DNA from: Thaumasiovibrio occultus
Lineage (GTDB): Bacteria; Pseudomonadota; Gammaproteobacteria; Enterobacterales; Vibrionaceae
NCBI GenBank assembly: GCA_019703815.1
Contig: AP023052.1
Span: 744,001-808,000 of the forward strand
Direction: 5' to 3'
Length of the DNA: 64,000 nucleotides
In this document: piece by piece, positions 31,648-41,636 of the stretch
Position numbering within the stretch: position 1 is the stretch's first letter
How the letters are laid out: every line of letters begins with the position of its first letter
The notes under the pieces: model-generated
Seen by the model: the letters and a program-made list of their open reading frames with translations, nothing else
Told to the model about the DNA's origin: nothing
The model's database searches: none
Position numbers and translations under genes: made by a program

Positions 31648-32283
31648 TCAAGGCTGACAGCGCAGCGTTAAGGTTTGCGCAAATGCTTTGCCAAAATCTT
31701 CTTGTGGCTGGTTTCCTTCTTGATCAATCGCTTTAGCCGCTTCGAGCATGGCATCGGTAATTTCAGGCTCGATCACGGTTAAGGTGCAACTCTGTGCTAA
31801 TGCTTCTGGCAATGTCGGGTACTGCTCTGGCTTGTAGAATGCCGACACATAGTACGTAGGCTCGAAGGTGGTCCAGCGTAGCTCACTGCCTGCCAACTCA
31901 CTGAAGGTAACTGGGGTAGAAAAGGGCAAGGTAAAGCGAAACACCAGTAGGCTTTTCTCTTGGGTCATTGACGGATCAGTAGGATGCTCTGTTTGCAGGC
32001 GTTCGCCATTGAGATAAAACTCACTGAGTCCTTGATTTTGCGCCACCGACAGCATGAGATCGGGCAACAAAGCATCAAGCTCGGTTTGTGGCACTTGGGC
32101 CACAAGGTTTTTCCCCATCACCATTTGGCTCGAGGTCATCGGATCGAACGCCCAAGTGAAAGTGATCGCCTTGATCTGTTGCGCTTGTGTCTGCAACTGG
32201 CTGGTCAGGAACATCCAAGAGTGCGGGTGAGCCCAAACAGTTGTGGATAAGAAAGTCAGTACGAGGAAAAGGATACGGCGCAT
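31648..32283 (-). CDS. DUF1007-family periplasmic protein
   Basis: 211-residue protein with a signal peptide cleaved after about residue 18 (VWA-HPHSW). The mature N-terminus HPHSWM is the DUF1007 hallmark and could bind metal. DUF1007 genes often accompany nickel/cobalt or zinc transporters of the RcnA/HoxN type, but no such transporter gene follows here (smrA is convergent). A perfect palindrome resembling a Zur box lies 21 bp upstream, suggesting zinc control. Confidence 0.85.
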   Translation of the reverse strand: MRRILFLVLTFLSTTVWAHPHSWMFLTSQLQTQAQQIKAITFTWAFDPMTSSQMVMGKNLVAQVPQTELDALLPDLMLSVAQNQGLSEFYLNGERLQTEHPTDPSMTQEKSLLVFRFTLPFSTPVTFSELAGSELRWTTFEPTYYVSAFYKPEQYPTLPEALAQSCTLTVIEPEITDAMLEAAKAIDQEGNQPQEDFGKAFAQTLTLRCQP

Positions 32284-32303
32284 AGAGTCATCAATTGGTC
32301 AAT

Positions 32304-32336
32304 AAAAAGCACTGTTATAATATAACAGTGCTTTTT
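32304..32336. promoter_or_regulatory. 33-bp perfect palindrome with Zur-box core
   Basis: The core TGTTATAATATAACA (32313-32327) fits the gammaproteobacterial Zur consensus and is extended symmetrically to AAAAAGCAC and GTGCTTTTT. It sits just before the DUF1007 start, as an operator should. The same palindrome could also act as the terminator of the protease gene upstream on the same strand, since TTTTT follows on the minus strand; the two roles are not exclusive. Confidence 0.7.
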
Positions 32337-32371
32337 ACATTCAAGTCAATTTGTGGTGAGAATGTTACTGA

Positions 32372-35098
32372 TTAGGATGACTTGGCGCGGAGGCTGGCAA
32401 GGCTCTGATGTTTTTGCCCTTGCGCATACATAATGATGCGGTCAGCGGTGCGCGGCTTGAGGGTGTCGACTACAAAGCGGATCATGTCGGCTCGCGAGAG
32501 ATGACGGATCGCCGCTGCGACGCGCTCGCGATGATCAAAATTCACATCTTTATTGCCAATGGCGGTCCAAAAACGCTGTGCTCGTGCGCGTACATTGGCA
32601 TCCGGCTCGGAAAGCTGGGCTACTAATCCGGCTTTGCTGCTCTCCCAATTTTCTTCGTTCAACTCGATCAGCTCTAAAGCAAAGGCATTGATGAATTCAT
32701 CAATGGCGGTGCGTAGTTGATCGGTGCCAACCTGAGGGGATTGAATGTAGAAGATCAATCCAGGATGGCGATTGAGTGGCAAGTTGGAGGTGCCCACCAT
32801 GTAACCAAGCTGCTGTTTGGTGCGCAGCTGGTGGAAGAACGTGGCCGACATTAAGTGGTTAGCCAGCAAATAGGTCGCGAAGGCTTCCGGAGAGCTGGTA
32901 GGCGATTGATAGTAAATTAAGATCGCCGAGTCATCGTGAGCCACTTCCATCTCGTACGCGCGAGTGCCTAAGCCGGCTAGCTTATGCAAGGGGCGCTCAG
33001 ATTCGGTATAGCGCTGATCGTTAACGCGGAACGAGTCTTTGAGCGTCTCGGCAATAGCGAGTGCATCTTCTCGCCGCCAATCGCCATAAAGAAATGCATC
33101 GATATGCAGCTCTTGCAAGATCTGTTCGACGAACTCAGGTAACTCATCAAGAGTGATGGTATCGAGCGCCTTTAAAAGCTCAGAGTAGGGCGGATTATTA
33201 GGCTGTAAGATCCCCGACAGCATATTAAAGAGCTGGGAGATCGGTTTCTCTCTGGTCGCGTTTTGCCAGTTTCGTTTGAGCAAAGCTTTTATGAATTCAA
33301 AGCGTTCTGTTTTGAAGCTGCGATTAATAAACCGGTTCAATAACAGCGACAACAGCAAAGGTTGTTTCTCAGCAAAACCAGACAGCTGCAAGGTAACGCC
33401 ACCTTGATGGGCGTAGATGTTGTAACCGAGTCCGGCAATTTCTGCTTGGTAGGCGTTTTCGTTACACGCTTCCAACAGCATTTCGACGCACAGCTTGGTC
33501 ATCACTAGATTGCGCACGGAAGAAACCGCGTGCGGGCTATCGATTGCGACGTAGATATAGCCTTTGGGCAGGTGAAACTCTGTTTCTTGCTTATGCCATA
33601 AGCAAAAGCCTGGCAATTCTTGGATTAACTCGGGCAGCGCTTGAGCCTCAGCGGCGGGTTTCGGATCTAGCTGGTGGCTGATAAACGGGTTTTGCTCTGG
33701 CAGTTGATGCGTATCGAAAGACGCAGGGCTTTGCCAGCGTGTTAACTGTTCGCGAGTGAACGCTTGAACCGAATAGGGGGTGTTGTACCACTTTGCTATG
33801 CGGTCGGTCTCGACACCTTTCGCCACTTTGGTTAGGCGCATGTTTTCCGGCACCATCAAGGCAAGCAATTGCTTGATCAGCGTTTCGTCGTAGCCGCTCA
33901 TCATGTAATCGCCATAGATGATATCGTCGGGCGCATAGTTCAGCAAATTAAGAACCAAGTAGCTGACCGTATCGAGCGGGCGGGAGGCCTCTTGGAAGCG
34001 AAATGCCGATTCCAGTACAGCCTGCTTCTCGTCATAACGCCACTCGGCCAAGCCTTCGCCTTTGATGAGCTGCAGGTATGCAAAGACCTCTTCGACGATC
34101 TCATCGATTTGCGCTAACCCCGCTGGTGTGAGGTTAATACTGATCGTGAATTCGCGAAAGTTGGATCCCGATATCCCACCACCGGCGGATAATCCGTTGA
34201 TCAATCCTTTGGCTTTTAAACTCGACAGCAAACTGCCCGGTCCTTCATAACCGATCAAATGCGCGATATAGGATAACGGCTTCACACGATAGTGTTGATC
34301 GATGTTGGGCAGTGCGAACGCTAACGTCAGTTTGCGGACATCTTTAATCGGTTCAATGCGGATCAACTTGGCTTGCTGCTCTGGCATGAGCAACGGGACG
34401 TCAATCTTGTGATCGTTAGTATCGACTCTTGGAATATCGACAAAGAACTGTTCGGCAAACGCAGCAAGTTGATCCAGAGATTGCGGCCCGAGCAACACCA
34501 AGCCCATGCGGTGGGCTGAATAGTGGGTTTGATAAAAGCGCAGTAGATCGTCACGTACCGGATGCTCAGGTCTATCTTCAAGGGTATCTTGGCTGCCGAC
34601 CGAAAACTTACAGAAAGGATGCGCAGGGTTTACCGTTTCTTTGTGGACTTGATATATGCGGCGGACATCGTCGTTAATTTTGAGCTTATATTCAGAGTCA
34701 ACCGCATTACGTTCTTTATCAACGGCATCGGCATTGAATAGCGGCGCAGTAAAAAACTGGGCGAAACGATCTAACCCTTCAGCGAACGCATTCGGTCGAA
34801 CATCAAAGAAATAGGTGGTGTTTTCTGTACCTGTCCACGCGTTATTGTTGCCGCCAGCTAAATTAATGAAGGTTTGGAAGTCGCCGATAATCGGGTATTT
34901 TTCAGTGCCCAGAAACAGCATGTGCTCAAGAAAATGGGCCATCCCTTCACGATCGTCGGGATCGTGAAAATGACCAACTTCGACTGAAAGCGCCGCCGCT
35001 GAACGCGTTGCGGAAGGATCATTCACCAAAAATACTCGCAATTCATTGGATAACACCAAAGCGCGGTAGGAGCGGTGATCATTGGGGCTGATGTGCAC
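32372..35098 (-). CDS. Pitrilysin/insulinase-family zinc peptidase
   Basis: M16 metalloprotease of 908 residues. The inverted zinc motif HFLEHMLFLGT (H-x2-E-H) lies near residue 58, with the distal glutamate region AVDSEYK near 140. Two M16 domains and inactive C-terminal repeats account for the length, which is like E. coli protease III and eukaryotic insulysin. There is no signal peptide, so it is probably cytosolic, unlike E. coli PtrA. The GTG at 35098 is chosen since AAGGAAGGG precedes it and it gives the conserved (M)HISPND start; an in-frame ATG lies six codons upstream. Confidence 0.93.
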   Translation of the reverse strand: MHISPNDHRSYRALVLSNELRVFLVNDPSATRSAAALSVEVGHFHDPDDREGMAHFLEHMLFLGTEKYPIIGDFQTFINLAGGNNNAWTGTENTTYFFDVRPNAFAEGLDRFAQFFTAPLFNADAVDKERNAVDSEYKLKINDDVRRIYQVHKETVNPAHPFCKFSVGSQDTLEDRPEHPVRDDLLRFYQTHYSAHRMGLVLLGPQSLDQLAAFAEQFFVDIPRVDTNDHKIDVPLLMPEQQAKLIRIEPIKDVRKLTLAFALPNIDQHYRVKPLSYIAHLIGYEGPGSLLSSLKAKGLINGLSAGGGISGSNFREFTISINLTPAGLAQIDEIVEEVFAYLQLIKGEGLAEWRYDEKQAVLESAFRFQEASRPLDTVSYLVLNLLNYAPDDIIYGDYMMSGYDETLIKQLLALMVPENMRLTKVAKGVETDRIAKWYNTPYSVQAFTREQLTRWQSPASFDTHQLPEQNPFISHQLDPKPAAEAQALPELIQELPGFCLWHKQETEFHLPKGYIYVAIDSPHAVSSVRNLVMTKLCVEMLLEACNENAYQAEIAGLGYNIYAHQGGVTLQLSGFAEKQPLLLSLLLNRFINRSFKTERFEFIKALLKRNWQNATREKPISQLFNMLSGILQPNNPPYSELLKALDTITLDELPEFVEQILQELHIDAFLYGDWRREDALAIAETLKDSFRVNDQRYTESERPLHKLAGLGTRAYEMEVAHDDSAILIYYQSPTSSPEAFATYLLANHLMSATFFHQLRTKQQLGYMVGTSNLPLNRHPGLIFYIQSPQVGTDQLRTAIDEFINAFALELIELNEENWESSKAGLVAQLSEPDANVRARAQRFWTAIGNKDVNFDHRERVAAAIRHLSRADMIRFVVDTLKPRTADRIIMYAQGQKHQSLASLRAKSS

Positions 35099-35324
35099 TG
35101 TGTTCCCTTCCTTCATTTTTGAGTAAGTTAATTATGACGGGGATAAGCCGACGTGGCAAACCAATGCTTTACCTAATGCACAAGGGGTTGATAGCATAGC
35201 GTCCTTGTTACTTGGATTTGTGCGCAACTTTGACGTATGTTGAAGTGAAGTAACAAGCCCTACAGCATGATAAAAAGCAGAGCGCATCTGTATTCATGTA
35301 CCTCTTAAAAAAACGGATAACTAT

Positions 35325-35789
35325 ATGCACATCCTCATAATGCGTCATGGCGAAGCGCAAACTTTTGCTCAGACCGATCCTCTCCGTCCTCTGACAGAAT
35401 TCGGTCGTCAGGCCTCGATTGAAATGGGCGAGCGATTAAAAAACAAAGGATTCGAATCGATTGATGTGGCTTGGGTTAGCCCATACTTGCGTGCCGAACA
35501 AACGTGGCGCGCGTTGCAAACCCATATTGGTGCGAAGAAAGTGACGAGCGAAGAAGACATCACGCCTTACGGTGATGCAGAGCTGGTAGCGAGCTACATT
35601 AAAGCCTTTGTTCAGGTTGAACGACCACAATCTTTGATGCTGGTTTCGCATCTTCCGCTGGTAGGCTACCTTACGGCAGAACTAGCTGTGCCAATGCAGC
35701 CGCCGATGTTCCCCACATCGACTGTGGCCTGCATCGAATACGATCCCGACACAGGTGCCAGCGAACTCAGTTGGATGGAAGGGGTGTAA
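35325..35789 (+). CDS. sixA: Phosphohistidine phosphatase SixA
   Basis: 154-residue histidine-phosphatase-superfamily enzyme that removes phosphate from histidine of phosphotransfer proteins (ArcB HPt domain, and NPr in the nitrogen PTS). The catalytic RHG motif is at the start (IMRHGEAQ, residues 5-12), and the second histidine is in VSHLPLVG near residue 110. Normal length. Confidence 0.95.
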   Translation: MHILIMRHGEAQTFAQTDPLRPLTEFGRQASIEMGERLKNKGFESIDVAWVSPYLRAEQTWRALQTHIGAKKVTSEEDITPYGDAELVASYIKAFVQVERPQSLMLVSHLPLVGYLTAELAVPMQPPMFPTSTVACIEYDPDTGASELSWMEGV

Positions 35790-35868
35790 TCGCCCCATTT
35801 AAACTGTGTGGCATGGGTGAAATGATCACCCATGTCGTAATAACGCCAACGAAGTTAGCCTGACTTAC

Positions 35869-36402
35869 TTACTCTAAGGTCGGGCAGTGAAACTGGGCCA
35901 GTTGCAGAGGCGCAATCTGGTAAACCTCGCGCAATCTATCGCTGAGCTGTTGCAGTCGCTCAGGCATGCCATTCGATAAAATCTGTAACACCTCATTGTG
36001 CACCTTTGCTGAGAACGCGAATCTGTCGGTATCGACGCCGTTGAGATTGTCACAACTTACCTGAAACTGAAATCCACAACTCTCACACAGTATCCATTCA
36101 AACGCTTGCGGGCGAATTTCAACAACTTCAAATTCGGCCTGTTTTTCTGCATCTCGCCCATCTGGCACATACCAATAGCCGTAATCGACCTGTAATCGAC
36201 GCTGAGGGCCGGCGACGCACCAGTGCGCCAGCTCATGCATTGCAGAGGCAAAAAAGCCGTGAGCAAAGATAACACGGTGTTGGGGATGCTCATGATCAGC
36301 GGGCAAGTAAATAGGTTCATCATCGCCTTTTACTAAAATGGTGTTGAGACGTTCACTGAATAAGTCGTTGAAAGTATTGATGAGTAATTCGGTTGAGTGC
36401 AT
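35869..36402 (-). CDS. epmC: Elongation factor P hydroxylase EpmC
   Basis: Non-heme iron enzyme (YfcM) that hydroxylates the beta-lysylated lysine of elongation factor P. The 177-residue product has the iron site HELAHW near residue 57 and the family block FEWILCESCGFQFQVSCDNLNG near residues 102-123 (with three cysteines). Encoded in the aroC-prmB-smrB-yfcL neighbourhood, as in E. coli. Confidence 0.93.
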   Translation of the reverse strand: MHSTELLINTFNDLFSERLNTILVKGDDEPIYLPADHEHPQHRVIFAHGFFASAMHELAHWCVAGPQRRLQVDYGYWYVPDGRDAEKQAEFEVVEIRPQAFEWILCESCGFQFQVSCDNLNGVDTDRFAFSAKVHNEVLQILSNGMPERLQQLSDRLREVYQIAPLQLAQFHCPTLE

Positions 36403-36865
36403 TGAAATCGAGAATCCTGATATTTTGGCGCCATATTACCGTGATGCTCTATCGATGCCTAGTGCGAGTGAACTGGCTTTAACGGGAGTCGTTACTCATC
36501 GCTCGTGAGTGGGAAGAGGGATTTTTTTAATTCATTCAGAGAATTAACAGTGAACTGACATCGTGTTCTTCTGCTCGTATAGATTTAGAACTAGATTAAT
36601 TCTTAATGGGTATCTAGTTATTCATAATGGTTTGCATCTAAAATTTACATGCTTTTGTTGAATATTCGTCGGGATGGTTTACGCTTTTCTTGTATGCAAT
36701 CTGGTGCGCATTGGTTTTGTTGTTCAATTCACTAGATGGTGCAACTGAATGAGCAGCGGCACTTGCAATCATTGTCAGAATATGACGCAACGCGCTTTGG
36801 TGTTGATGGCTAGCAGAGCACCAAAAGGGCGCTGGGGAAGAGTATAAAATGATGAGGAGAACATC
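36403..36865. other. Long leader before the lipoprotein/YjbH pair
   Basis: About 460 bp, rather AT-rich in its first two thirds. No gene or known RNA recognised. A good ribosome binding site (GAGGAG) precedes the GTG of the lipoprotein gene. Length would allow a long regulated 5' leader. Confidence 0.4.
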
Positions 36866-37786
36866 GTGAAACTAACAGCAATAGCAGCGGTTTTACCAGC
36901 AATCCTGCTTTCAGGTTGCTTTTTAGATAGTGACAGTGGGGATCCTTCTGGGCCAAGCGGGACCGGTGTGCAGGGATTCGACTTTGCCGTTGAAAAGATG
37001 CAAGTTGACTATGTTTGCACAGATAACAATGGCGACAAAATAACAAAAGGTACAGCAAGCCAACTGACTGATTTTAATGGTCGAGCAACCATCAATGACA
37101 CGGTCTTTTTGACTCGCACTAATGAGTGTGCGGTTACGATGACAGGGTTGTCAGGGGCAAGAGATACCCGGAACGCCAAAAACATGGAAGGCGTAGTCTA
37201 TGAAATTCCTAGGGGACTATTGCAAGTCGGGAAAATGCCAGTCGCTTCACCATTGACAACGTTAATTGCTAAAGAAGTTGAGAAAGCTCAGCAAAATAAT
37301 AGTGGAGCAGCCCAAGATCCAAGAGCTATAGCCGATCAAGTGTTTGAAGATTTAGGCATTGTTGGCGATGGAGTAGACGTTGATGATCTGCTGTTTGATT
37401 TGGATAACACCATGACACAGTTAGAGAACAGCAGCGATGATAAGAGGTTTAAAGAACTTGCTTCAAGAACACAGGTGTTATCTGACTTACTTGACGGTGG
37501 TAATGCAGATAATCTTGAGCTTGATGAGTTAGTGACACTTACAACTGTGTTGGGTAATAACCTAGCTAGCGTCGAGGGTTTCCCTGTAGACGAAGAAGCT
37601 GGCACGGCGGTAATTGCCAACTACTCAACTATAGATACAACGACACTCGAGGAAATCGTAGTCGCGGGTGAACTATCTGATAGTCAGAAAGCAGCGTATC
37701 CAACTACAGTAACTGAAATTCCTCGCCCACCAACAGGCGCGACTGGTTCTGGTTCTGGTGGCAGTTCTGGCGGTGGCGGTGGCTAA
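36866..37786 (+). CDS. Putative lipoprotein with glycine-rich tail
   Basis: 306-residue protein with signal peptide and clear lipobox LSGC (cysteine at residue 18), then an Asp/Ser/Gly-rich linker. The body is acidic and rich in Thr, Asn and Asp, with cysteines at about 50 and 90. The last 17 residues are almost only Gly and Ser. Start is GTG with GAGGAG six bases upstream. It precedes a YjbH-family gene, separated by a hairpin, so they may act together at the outer membrane. I do not recognise a family. Confidence 0.8.
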   Translation: MKLTAIAAVLPAILLSGCFLDSDSGDPSGPSGTGVQGFDFAVEKMQVDYVCTDNNGDKITKGTASQLTDFNGRATINDTVFLTRTNECAVTMTGLSGARDTRNAKNMEGVVYEIPRGLLQVGKMPVASPLTTLIAKEVEKAQQNNSGAAQDPRAIADQVFEDLGIVGDGVDVDDLLFDLDNTMTQLENSSDDKRFKELASRTQVLSDLLDGGNADNLELDELVTLTTVLGNNLASVEGFPVDEEAGTAVIANYSTIDTTTLEEIVVAGELSDSQKAAYPTTVTEIPRPPTGATGSGSGGSSGGGGG

Positions 37787-37817
37787 TATTATTAGCTTTA
37801 GCTGATTTTTGCAGCGT

Positions 37818-37852
37818 AAAGGCTTCTTCATTTATGAAGGAGCCTTTTGTTT
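37818..37852 (+). terminator. Hairpin between the lipoprotein and yjbH-like genes
   Basis: AAGGCTTCTTCA pairs imperfectly with TGAAGGAGCCTT around TTTA, followed by TTGTTT. It may terminate or attenuate transcription into the next gene. Confidence 0.7.
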
Positions 37853-37906
37853 GCTAGATGAGATGAAGCTGGTGAAAAACGATTTAAATTAGACAAAGGA
37901 ATGACT

Positions 37907-40000
37907 ATGTACCGATTAATAGGCTTAGCAAGCTTATTGGCTTTTGCAACTCAAGCCAATGTAGATACTTTTTTGAGTAATCAAAGTTATACCGGCTTGG
38001 TGTTCACCCCAAACGCGCAGACGACGCCTTTTGGTACATTAGCTTACTCTTTTGGTCATGGCGTACCGACAGATGAAGAAGACTTGCGATACGGGGAAGT
38101 CGGCGATGTCGACAACTGGTTATTTAATGGAGGTATGACCCATTGGGCTGAGGCTACCGGGCGGATCGTTACCGAAACGTATGATGTTAATCTTTATCAA
38201 GAGCCAGGAGGGATCCGCGATTTATCGATAAGTTTGAAATTCAACGTACCCATTATCAAGCAATATACGGGTGTTGATCTCGCGTTTGGTTTTCAAGATA
38301 TCGAAGGGGCGGCGAACAACTACGAAACCCAATTTGTTGTTGCGGATACCGAATTTGTGCTCAGTGAGAAGGGTTTCCCCGGTGCGATTCGAGTGTCTGC
38401 GGGGTACGGAAAATCGACCCTTACGGGCGGGATCATGGAAGGAGCCTTTGGTGGTTTTGAATGGCAACCAATAGAGGGTATTCAGCTCGTTGCTGAGCAT
38501 GACAGTACTGAGGTTAATACTGCTATTCGCGTTGTAACCCCTGATGGATTTTTACCTGCGGGGGCGAAATTAGGGGCTCAGTATGTGCCTTGGACGGGGC
38601 ATGGTGAAACCACCGATATTTGGAACCTCAATGCCAGTGTGCCAGCGTTTGGCATGCAACTCACCCACACGCCAATAGATGTAAACACAAAAATATCTCT
38701 TGAAGATAAGTTAGACATAGCGCTAACCCAATATAAGGACCCAACCATATCGGATTTAGTGAACGCTTTGGTCAATGAAGGGTTTATTGATGTTCAAGTA
38801 GGGCAGAAGCAATCTGATCACGACGATGTGTTAATAGTACGGCTAGAAAACCGTCGCTATTTCCACAACCAAATAGATGGTTTGGGCGTTGCGATGGGCA
38901 TTATAGCAAGTTTAGGCCCGCTGAAACTAAGTGATGGAGAGCAGCCCAGTGAGTTTGAAGTGGTAATGCATGTCAATGGACTTCCGGTGATCAGCGCGCA
39001 AACGGAGTATGCGTGTTACCGTGAATATTTGGCGACAGATATAAGCTGCTCGGACTTGCAGTTTTCAACGCAAGGGCTCAATAAAGAGTTAACGGCAAGT
39101 CAGTGGTATAACGCAGCAGCCAATGGCGGATTAGGTAAAGCGCAACTTATATTTTCACCCTCTATTTATTACGGGCTAGCGACAGAGTACGGATTCTTTG
39201 ATTATTCGTTAGCACTAAGCAGTAATCTCTATTTCCCTCTCTGGAAAGGTGCAGCAGTCGATGTGCGCCATCTACTACCTTTAAGCAACAGTGATGATTA
39301 CGATGAAGGCGGACGGTTTAGCTCTGATCTGCATGAGAATGAAGTAGACCGAATTTTATTGCATCAAACCTTCACTACTGATTTTAACTTGCGAACGCAA
39401 TTTAGCGCAGGCCGTATGTATGGCGATTACACCGGTGTGCTCAATGAATCTGTATGGTTTTCTCCTAAAGGCTATCACAATCTAGGTTTTCAGATCGCCC
39501 GTTTGGAACCTGATACGCGCTACACTGATGATGGAAAATATCGAGACGATATTGAGCCGTTGCTCTATTACTACAGCTTGCATGTGCCTGAGTATGCTTG
39601 GGAACTACAAGGGGAATACGGTGAATTTTGGAGTGGTGATGAAGGTTTTAGCGTGACAAGCCGGCATTGGTTAGGGGATGTCCAGTTAGCCGCGCGTTAC
39701 CTTAACACGGAGGATGAAGAATATATGAGTTTGGCTTTCCAGTTGCCGATAACGCCATGGCGGGAAATGAAGCCGGATGTGGTACAAGTGAGAGGTATTG
39801 ATCAGTTTGAGTTTATGGTTCAGACCAGAATAAATAATGATATCAACTATCTAAACTACGGCTTAGGCAATAGCATCTTATTGCAAAATAACCTTAAACG
39901 CCGCTATAACAACCGTGGCCGACAAGGCGTGAATTACTATTATGAAAATGCACAGCGTCTGCGCAATGCCTACTTACGTTATCTCGAAATAACCTCCTAA
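37907..40000 (+). CDS. YjbH-domain outer-membrane protein
   Basis: 697-residue exported protein, signal peptide ending near residue 17. The N-terminal SYTGLVFTPNAQTTPFGTLAYSF is characteristic of the YjbH family (exopolysaccharide-linked outer-membrane proteins of the YjbEFGH type). The second half is rich in aromatic residues and alternating strands, as in beta-barrels, ending in a basic region. The other yjb genes are not present nearby. The ATG at 37907 is chosen over 37901 because AAGGA would be too close to the first. Involvement in polysaccharide export is family inference. Confidence 0.85.
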   Translation: MYRLIGLASLLAFATQANVDTFLSNQSYTGLVFTPNAQTTPFGTLAYSFGHGVPTDEEDLRYGEVGDVDNWLFNGGMTHWAEATGRIVTETYDVNLYQEPGGIRDLSISLKFNVPIIKQYTGVDLAFGFQDIEGAANNYETQFVVADTEFVLSEKGFPGAIRVSAGYGKSTLTGGIMEGAFGGFEWQPIEGIQLVAEHDSTEVNTAIRVVTPDGFLPAGAKLGAQYVPWTGHGETTDIWNLNASVPAFGMQLTHTPIDVNTKISLEDKLDIALTQYKDPTISDLVNALVNEGFIDVQVGQKQSDHDDVLIVRLENRRYFHNQIDGLGVAMGIIASLGPLKLSDGEQPSEFEVVMHVNGLPVISAQTEYACYREYLATDISCSDLQFSTQGLNKELTASQWYNAAANGGLGKAQLIFSPSIYYGLATEYGFFDYSLALSSNLYFPLWKGAAVDVRHLLPLSNSDDYDEGGRFSSDLHENEVDRILLHQTFTTDFNLRTQFSAGRMYGDYTGVLNESVWFSPKGYHNLGFQIARLEPDTRYTDDGKYRDDIEPLLYYYSLHVPEYAWELQGEYGEFWSGDEGFSVTSRHWLGDVQLAARYLNTEDEEYMSLAFQLPITPWREMKPDVVQVRGIDQFEFMVQTRINNDINYLNYGLGNSILLQNNLKRRYNNRGRQGVNYYYENAQRLRNAYLRYLEITS

Positions 40001-40012
40001 ATCCAATGTATG

Positions 40013-40037
40013 GCTGGGACTGTGCTCCCAGCTTTTT
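40013..40037 (+). terminator. Rho-independent terminator after the yjbH-like gene
   Basis: GCTGGGA-CTGTGC-TCCCAGC followed by TTTTT. Confidence 0.85.
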
Positions 40038-40263
40038 CTTGCTTTTTGAATGTATTTAACGCATTATTCACGGTTCATTTACCAAGCGAACATTAGTCTT
40101 CTGCTCTCTGCTTGATTGCATAAATATACAAACAAAATTGCGCAATTACAGGGAACGTCCGCATATACAGTCGCGGTTATCGCGTAAAGCGCTACTTACG
40201 CAGTGTTGAGAAGAGTGATGTGTCGTCGCTTGGTTAGAAACACAGCGCACAACAGAGGACGTC

Positions 40264-41349
40264 ATGGCAGGAAATTCAATAGGACAGTTGTTTCGTGTCA
40301 CCACATTCGGTGAAAGTCATGGATTGGCTTTAGGTTGTATTGTTGATGGTTGTCCACCAGGATTGACCATTACAGAAACCGATTTACAGTTTGATTTAGA
40401 CCGTCGCCGTCCTGGCACTTCAAAATATACCACTCAACGTCGCGAACCCGATCAGGTTAAGATCTTATCAGGGGTGTTTGAAGGGGTAACTACCGGCACT
40501 TCTATTGGTTTATTGATCGAAAATACCGATCAACGATCAAAAGACTACTCCGCGATTTCTCAACTTTTCCGCCCAGGTCATGCTGACTATACCTATCACC
40601 AAAAGTACGGTGTGCGTGATTATCGTGGTGGTGGCCGCTCTTCTGCGCGAGAAACAGCCATGCGCGTTGCTGCGGGTGCGATAGCGAAAAAGTACCTCAA
40701 AGAAATTCATGGGATTGAGATCATTGGCTACCTGTCACAGATGGGCGATGTTGCCGTTGATCTTGTTGATCCAACCATCATCAATGATAACCCGTTCTTT
40801 TGCCCAGATCCCAACAAGATTGATGCACTGGACGAACTGATCCGCGCATTGAAAAAAGAAGGGGATTCTATTGGTGCCAAGGTCACGGTGATTGCGAAAG
40901 GTGTGCCAGTGGGATTGGGGGAGCCAGTATTTGATCGTCTTGATGCCGAGATTGCCCATAGTTTGATGTCTATTAACGCAGTGAAAGGGGTGGAAATCGG
41001 TGATGGCTTTGGTGTGGTTAACCAAAAGGGCTCTGAGCATCGTGATCCCCTGACGCCAAATGGTTTTGGCTCGAACCATGCGGGCGGTGTGCTTGGTGGT
41101 ATTTCATCTGGTCAAGACATTGTTGCCCATATCGCATTGAAACCGACGTCCAGTATTACCGTGCCAGGTGAGACGATTGATATCAACGGCGAGACTGCGG
41201 AAGTGATCACCAAAGGTCGCCACGATCCTTGCGTTGGGATCCGAGCGGTGCCGATCGCCGAAGCGATGCTAGCCATTACATTAATGGATCACTTACTACG
41301 CCACCGTGGCCAAAATGCAGGAGTGGTGACGTCGACACCGGCAATTTAA
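40264..41349 (+). CDS. aroC: Chorismate synthase
   Basis: Last step of the shikimate pathway; converts EPSP to chorismate with reduced FMN. The 361 residues show the signature GESHG near residue 17, RPGHADYTY and [11 protein letters not shown] near 125-135, and the DPC segment near the end. AGAGGA precedes the ATG. Located in the epmC/smrB/prmB neighbourhood common to gammaproteobacteria. Confidence 0.97.
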   Translation: MAGNSIGQLFRVTTFGESHGLALGCIVDGCPPGLTITETDLQFDLDRRRPGTSKYTTQRREPDQVKILSGVFEGVTTGTSIGLLIENTDQRSKDYSAISQLFRPGHADYTYHQKYGVRDYRGGGRSSARETAMRVAAGAIAKKYLKEIHGIEIIGYLSQMGDVAVDLVDPTIINDNPFFCPDPNKIDALDELIRALKKEGDSIGAKVTVIAKGVPVGLGEPVFDRLDAEIAHSLMSINAVKGVEIGDGFGVVNQKGSEHRDPLTPNGFGSNHAGGVLGGISSGQDIVAHIALKPTSSITVPGETIDINGETAEVITKGRHDPCVGIRAVPIAEAMLAITLMDHLLRHRGQNAGVVTSTPAI

Positions 41350-41420
41350 AACGCATTCACATTACGCTAAGAAGCAAGTAAGCATAATAAAATAGCAACA
41401 GGGATATAAAGGGAAGTCAG

Positions 41421-41555
41421 ATGCGCTCTGAAGGAACAAAAGTGAAGGAACAAGCGGACAGTAAATCATCGAAGCAACGCGCTGCCGAGGCGCGTCGTAA
41501 GATCGAAGAGTATTTTGAGCAAAAAGCGTTAGAAAAAGAAATTGGGCTAGGTTAA
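41421..41555 (+). CDS. Small PA3496-like putative envelope-integrity protein
   Basis: A 44-codon gene encoding a charged protein whose second half (KQRAAEARRKIEEYFEQKAL) is helical and resembles the PA3496 family of small proteins (basic helix then E-x-L/F-E-x3-L). The ATG has GGGAAG upstream and a terminator follows the stop, so it looks like a real gene after aroC. Family match is from memory of the pattern and moderately sure. Confidence 0.65.
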   Translation: MRSEGTKVKEQADSKSSKQRAAEARRKIEEYFEQKALEKEIGLG

Positions 41556-41585
41556 TCCTACGTACCGCTCAGAAACACTTGAAAG

Positions 41586-41607
41586 CCGCTCGAAAGAGCG
41601 GTTTTTT
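41586..41607 (+). terminator. Rho-independent terminator after the small protein gene
   Basis: CCGCTC-GAAA-GAGCGG followed by six T residues. Confidence 0.9.
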
Positions 41608-41636
41608 ATATCAGAAAGATCTTAGCGGAAGATAGA

